Below are positions 60,352 through 64,000 of a stretch of 64,000 nucleotides of DNA, piece after piece (position 1 is the stretch's first letter; each line of letters opens with the position of its first letter). The notes beneath the pieces were generated by a model. That model saw only the letters and a list, made by a program, of their open reading frames with translations, was not told the origin of the DNA and did not search any database. The translations under genes and the position numbers were made by a program. The stretch comes from Haloterrigena gelatinilytica (GTDB taxonomy: Archaea > Halobacteriota > Halobacteria > Halobacteriales > Natrialbaceae): assembly GCF_013342145.1 (NCBI RefSeq), contig NZ_JABUQZ010000001.1:3596001-3660000 (forward strand). The letters run 5' to 3'.

Positions 60352-61794
60352 ATGACTGCAACATCGACCGGCGGTTCGGTCGACGAACGAAATCCGTTCG
60401 TCTACGTCGTCGCGGCGCTGGCCGCGCTCAACGGCTTACTGTTCGGTTTCGATACGGGCGTCATCTCCGGTGCGATGCTTTACATCCGGGAGACGTTCGA
60501 ACTGGCAACGATATTCGGCTACTCGATGAACCCCTCGCTCGTCGAAGGGGTCATCGTCAGCGGTGCGATGATCGGCGCGATCGTCGGCGCCGCGTTCGGC
60601 GGCCGACTGGCCGACCGACTCGGACGTCGGCGCCTCATCCTGGTCGGCGCCGTCGTCTTCTTCGTCGGCTCGCTCATCATGGCCGTCGCGCCGACGGTCG
60701 AGGTGCTCATCCTCGGTCGCATCGTCGACGGGATCGGCGTCGGCTTCGCCTCCGTCGTCGGGCCGCTGTACATCTCGGAGATCTCGCCGCCGAAGATCCG
60801 CGGCTCGCTGGTTTCGCTGAACCAGTTGACGATCACGAGCGGGATCCTCATCGCCTACCTCGTGAACTACGCGCTCTCCGAGGGCGGCCAGTGGCGCTGG
60901 ATGCTCGGCCTCGGGATGGTCCCCGCGGCGATCCTGTTCGCCGGCATGCTCTTCATGCCCGAGAGTCCCAGATGGCTCTACGAGCGGGGCCGCGAAGACG
61001 ACGCTCGCGACGTGCTCTCTCGCACGCGCACCGAGAGTCAGGTGGCCGGCGAACTTCGCGAGATCAAAGAGACCATCCGGACCGAGTCCGGAACCCTCCG
61101 CGACCTGCTTCAGGCGTGGGTCCGCCCGATGCTCGTCGTGGGGATCGGACTGGCGGTGTTCCAGCAGGTCACCGGCATCAACACGGTGATGTACTACGCG
61201 CCGACGATCCTCGAGTCGACCGGCTTCACGGATAACGTCTCGATCCTCGCGACCGTCGGCATCGGCGCCGTCAACGTCGCGATGACCGTCGTCGCGGTCC
61301 TCTTGATGGACCGACTCGGTCGGCGACCGCTGTTGCTCTCCGGGCTCGGCGGCATGACCGTCATGCTCGCGGTCCTCGGTACCGTGTTCTACCTGCCCGG
61401 GCTCTCCGGGATGCTCGGCTGGTTCGCGACGGGCAGCCTGATGCTGTACGTCGCCTTCTTCGCGATCGGGCTCGGCCCCGTGTTCTGGCTCATGATCTCG
61501 GAGATCTACCCGATGGAGATCCGCGGAACGGCCATGGGCGTCGTCACGGTCTTAAACTGGGCCGCGAACCTGATCGTCTCGCTGACGTTCCTCCGACTCG
61601 TCGACGTCTTCGGCCAGTCCGGCACGTTCTGGCTGTACGGCGTCCTGACGCTGTTCGCGCTCGTCTTCTGCTATCAACTCGTCCCCGAAACGAAGGGACG
61701 GTCGCTCGAGGAGATCGAGGCCGACCTGCGGGAGACGGCGTTCGGCTCCACCGTCGGTGACGACAGTCCGCGTCCCGCCGAATCGGACGACTGA
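60352..61794 (+). CDS. Sugar porter family MFS transporter
   Basis: A 480-residue, twelve-helix symporter of the sugar porter family. Signatures are GFDTGVISGAMLYIRETFEL, GRLADRLGRRRLILVGAVVF, PESPRWLYERGREDDARDVL, FQQVTGINTVMYYAPTILES and the C-terminal PETKGRSLEEIEADL. Probably imports a hexose or similar sugar with H+ or Na+; the sugar is unknown. Confidence 0.94.
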   Translation: MTATSTGGSVDERNPFVYVVAALAALNGLLFGFDTGVISGAMLYIRETFELATIFGYSMNPSLVEGVIVSGAMIGAIVGAAFGGRLADRLGRRRLILVGAVVFFVGSLIMAVAPTVEVLILGRIVDGIGVGFASVVGPLYISEISPPKIRGSLVSLNQLTITSGILIAYLVNYALSEGGQWRWMLGLGMVPAAILFAGMLFMPESPRWLYERGREDDARDVLSRTRTESQVAGELREIKETIRTESGTLRDLLQAWVRPMLVVGIGLAVFQQVTGINTVMYYAPTILESTGFTDNVSILATVGIGAVNVAMTVVAVLLMDRLGRRPLLLSGLGGMTVMLAVLGTVFYLPGLSGMLGWFATGSLMLYVAFFAIGLGPVFWLMISEIYPMEIRGTAMGVVTVLNWAANLIVSLTFLRLVDVFGQSGTFWLYGVLTLFALVFCYQLVPETKGRSLEEIEADLRETAFGSTVGDDSPRPAESDD

Positions 61795-61860
61795 CGCGCT
61801 GCGCGGTTCCCTTTTCCGTCGGTTCGATTCGCCGCGAGCGGTCCGCTCGAGCGGCGTCGA

Positions 61861-62862
61861 CTACTGCGCGGCGTCTCCGGCGCCGACGAGGTCGAAGGAC
61901 AGTCCCTTCCCCGCGTCGCTGGCGCGATCGTAGACGACGTGGGCCGCCGCGACGTCCTGGATGGCCAGTCCGGTCGAGTCGAAGACGGTGATCCCCGTCT
62001 CCTCGGTCCGCCCCTCCGTCGCGCCGACGACGACCTCGCCGATTTCGGCGTGGATGTCGTCGTCGGTCAGGGTGCCCTCGCCGTAGGGGACGTTGATCTC
62101 GCCGGAGTGGGTACACTGCTCGCGGTCGTCGATGACGATCGTCGCCTCGAGCAGGAGGTCGTCGCTCAGTTCGTGTTTCCCCGCGGCGTCGGCGCCGATG
62201 GCGTTAATGTGGGTGTCATCGCCGACGTCCTCGAGGCCGACGATGGGGTCTTCCACGGGCGTCACCGTCGAGAGGATATCGCAGTGGCCGGCCTCGGCGA
62301 TCGAGCCAGCGCGGACGTCGAACTCGTCCGCGAAGGTCTCGACGAACCGCCGGACGCGGTCCTCGTCCTGATCCGCGATGACGACCTCCTCGATCGGTCG
62401 GACCTCGCTGATCGCTCGAAGCTGGGTGTACGACTGGACGCCGGCGCCGACGATGCCGAGACTCGAGGCGTCGTCGACGGCGAGGTGGTCGGTCGCGACG
62501 GCCGCCGCGGCCCCGGTCCGCTTCATCGTGAGCGTCGTCCCGTCCATGATCGCAAGCGGAAAGGCGGTCTCGGGGTCGGAGTAGATCATCGTCCCCAGCA
62601 CCGTCGGCAGGTCGTGGTCCGCGGGGTTATCGGGGTGGACGTTGACCCACTTCAGCCCGGCGGCGTCCCAGTCGCCCGTATCGAGGTAGGCGGGCATCGA
62701 CCGGAAGTCGCCGTTGTACCGGGGCAGGTCGATGTAGGACTTCGCGGGCATCTGCGTGTCTCCGCGCTCGAAGGCCGCGAAGGCCTGTTCGACGGCGTCG
62801 ATGACGTCGTCGAGGGCGGCGTACTCGTCGACGTCCTCGCTGTCCAACAGAAGCGTGTTCAT
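61861..62862 (-). CDS. Ornithine cyclodeaminase / mu-crystallin family protein
   Basis: A 333-residue NAD(P)-dependent enzyme. The N-terminal catalytic part includes KSYIDLPRYNGDFRSMPAYL and GLKWVNVHPDNPADHDLPTV; the Rossmann nucleotide site is LGIVGAGVQSYTQLRAISEV with VVIADQDEDRVRRFVETFAD. Relatives include ornithine cyclodeaminase, archaeal alanine dehydrogenase and ketimine reductase, which sequence alone does not separate. Convergent with the sugar porter gene. Confidence 0.92.
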   Translation of the reverse strand: MNTLLLDSEDVDEYAALDDVIDAVEQAFAAFERGDTQMPAKSYIDLPRYNGDFRSMPAYLDTGDWDAAGLKWVNVHPDNPADHDLPTVLGTMIYSDPETAFPLAIMDGTTLTMKRTGAAAAVATDHLAVDDASSLGIVGAGVQSYTQLRAISEVRPIEEVVIADQDEDRVRRFVETFADEFDVRAGSIAEAGHCDILSTVTPVEDPIVGLEDVGDDTHINAIGADAAGKHELSDDLLLEATIVIDDREQCTHSGEINVPYGEGTLTDDDIHAEIGEVVVGATEGRTEETGITVFDSTGLAIQDVAAAHVVYDRASDAGKGLSFDLVGAGDAAQ

Positions 62863-62989
62863 GCTGGCAAATATCGCGGGAAGACACTTAGTTCGTCCTG
62901 AATCGACGGCCTGCGCGTAGTCCGACGCCGGGCGGCGACGTTCGCGCTACACGTACTTTCATACGTCCGGGAGTGTCACGCTTCGGGTG

Positions 62990-63874
62990 ATGTCGGGAAA
63001 CGAGAGCGGGATTCGAGCGTCGCGCCGGCGCGTGCTATCGACGGTCGCGGGAACCGGCGTCGCCGCCATCGGGGCGCTCGCGTCGAAATACGGCGTTTCC
63101 GACGCGGCCGCGCTCGACGCGATCGACGAGATTTCGCTCGGCACCTTCGAGTCGTCGCTCGAGGAGTGGCGCCCCGAGGGCGACCTCGCGCTGTCGCGGG
63201 TCGGCCGAGACGAGCGCCCGGTGGCGGTCACCGAGGGCGAGTACGCCCTCGAGGCAGCCGTCGACGGCGAGACGGAACCGGTGATCTCGAGGCCGGTCAC
63301 CGACCTCGACCTCGCGACGCATCCGTACTTCGTTGCCGACGTCACGCCGGGCCGACTCGTCGGGACCGACGCCCGCGTCGCCTTTCAGTGTCGACTCTAT
63401 CGCTCGACCGATCTCCTCGCGGACGGCTCGACGGGGGAGCCGGTCGCCGAGTCCGATCCGGTGACGGTCCCGCAGGCGACGCCGGGCCGTCTCTACTGGG
63501 ACGCGAGCGACGTCGACTTCGGTCTCCTGGACGCGGTCTCTCGCCTCGAGATCGGCTGGTATCCGACCGACGGCGACCCGGTGGACGGAACGGTCGCCGC
63601 CCGCGGCGACGTCGTCGTCGACGATGTCCGTGCGACCGCCTCGGTCGACGCCGTGGGGAGCGCCCGACTCGCGGCGACGATGCGGGACCTCCAGTTCGAC
63701 CGCGGCCCCTACGTCCGGACCGAGGTGACCGAGACGTTCGACGGCGGCGAGGCGGGGGCATTCGTCTTCGCCGACGGGGAAACCGAACCGTACCGGTTCG
63801 AGACGGTCGGCGCGGACCGGTATCTGCTCGCCGTCGCGGACGCGGAGATCGAGTTCGGCGAGGGGTGGTCCTGA
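62990..63874 (+). CDS. Tat-exported protein of unknown function
   Basis: A 294-residue protein with a Tat-type signal (SRRRVLSTVAGTGVAAIGAL, residues 11-30) and no lipobox Cys, so probably secreted or cleaved. The rest is beta-rich (VISRPVTDLDLATHPYFVAD, VSRLEIGWYPTDGDP), like a jelly-roll carbohydrate-binding or LamG-type module, but no family can be assigned. ATG 62990 follows an in-frame GTG. It shares one base (TGATG) with the next gene. Confidence 0.75.
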   Translation: MSGNESGIRASRRRVLSTVAGTGVAAIGALASKYGVSDAAALDAIDEISLGTFESSLEEWRPEGDLALSRVGRDERPVAVTEGEYALEAAVDGETEPVISRPVTDLDLATHPYFVADVTPGRLVGTDARVAFQCRLYRSTDLLADGSTGEPVAESDPVTVPQATPGRLYWDASDVDFGLLDAVSRLEIGWYPTDGDPVDGTVAARGDVVVDDVRATASVDAVGSARLAATMRDLQFDRGPYVRTEVTETFDGGEAGAFVFADGETEPYRFETVGADRYLLAVADAEIEFGEGWS

Positions 63875-64000
63875 TGGTCGAGCGCGCGACCTCGGCGGCG
63901 ACGATCACGCTGCTGCCCGGCCACAGCGAGAACACCGCGGAGGGCGGCGACGCGCTCGACAGCGCGATACCCGACTACGACGGGAAGTCCCTCGACGCGT
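63874..64000 (+). CDS. Partial CDS at window edge, unknown
   Basis: The frame starting MVERATSAATITLLPGHSEN is open to the end of the window (42 codons seen). It starts on the last base of the upstream stop codon (TGATG), so it belongs to the same operon as the exported protein. Too little is visible for a family call. Confidence 0.55.
   Translation, partial: MVERATSAATITLLPGHSENTAEGGDALDSAIPDYDGKSLDA

Noticed and set aside
1-64000. tRNA, rRNA or CRISPR array
   Set aside because: Reading the gaps between genes, I saw no T-loop/acceptor pattern of a tRNA, no conserved rRNA sequence and no regularly spaced direct repeats. A covariance-model scan would be the proper test.
1-64000. Insertion sequence or prophage
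   Set aside because: No transposase, integrase or phage structural gene appears, and no gene is visibly interrupted. The stem-loop at 22125-22191 is too small to call a mobile element.

Overview
The window is chromosomal DNA from a haloarchaeon. The signs are very high GC by eye with strong C/G bias at third codon positions, acidic proteins rich in Asp and Glu, leaderless-type promoters with a TATA box about 27 nt before the start codon, and archaeal or haloarchaeal families: DNA polymerase D large subunit, HalOD1, Bat-type HTH regulators, a haloarchaeal transducer/opsin pair and Tat lipoproteins. A member of the Natrialbales is plausible, but that is inference. I found about 65 protein genes. 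I found no rRNA, tRNA, CRISPR array, insertion sequence or prophage; this reads as core chromosome with accessory pockets.

Layout. 1-6.4 kb: the 3' part of polyphosphate kinase, TspO, a lipoprotein, an MFS permease, a polyprenol-kinase-like membrane protein, a HalOD1 protein and a PAS/Bat regulator. 6.5-14.6 kb: acetamidase, the CBS protein and glycyl-tRNA synthetase pair, DoxX, tandem DUF2267 genes and small haloarchaeal proteins. 14.8-21.6 kb: a CaCA exchanger, uvrB, a PQQ-propeller lipoprotein, a predicted heavy-metal (Mn) exporter with an operator-like promoter, and a GNAT enzyme. 21.9-28.5 kb: a complete five-gene dipeptide/oligopeptide ABC transporter operon on the minus strand, followed by an AT-rich stretch with a nested stem-loop and a small leaderless ORF. 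28.8-38.7 kb: a PPC-domain protein and polD2, a hairpin-rich spacer, a hydrolase, a tandem rubredoxin-like pair, ketopantoate reductase, an aspartoacylase-like enzyme and a NifU-domain protein. 38.7-46.5 kb: a two-gene unit of unknown function behind paired iron-box-like operators, a PHP protein, a DHH/RecJ-like protein with an in-frame palindromic insertion, and the hemC-cobA-hemD tetrapyrrole operon. 46.7-55.7 kb: truncated haemoglobin, prephenate dehydratase, a site-2 protease, regulators, peroxiredoxin, Hsp20 and leucyl-tRNA synthetase. 56-64 kb: a transducer/opsin operon, a DUF2071 protein, a sugar porter, an ornithine-cyclodeaminase-family enzyme and a secreted protein running off the edge.

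The most interesting system is the operon at 56196-59233. A two-HAMP transducer with a large extracellular domain is translationally coupled (ATGA overlap) to a seven-helix protein closely resembling sensory rhodopsin II, in which the retinal-binding lysine of helix G is arginine (R206) and several pocket aromatics and prolines are also replaced. It keeps the sop/htr architecture but cannot form the usual Schiff base, so it may be a non-photic membrane sensor or adaptor. Lysine-less type 1 opsins are known as a class in haloarchaea and elsewhere, but their function is unresolved.

Other points worth attention are the codon-usage island around the polD2 active-site motif where inteins reside in relatives, the inverted-repeat operators at three promoters, and several complex hairpins between and inside genes.
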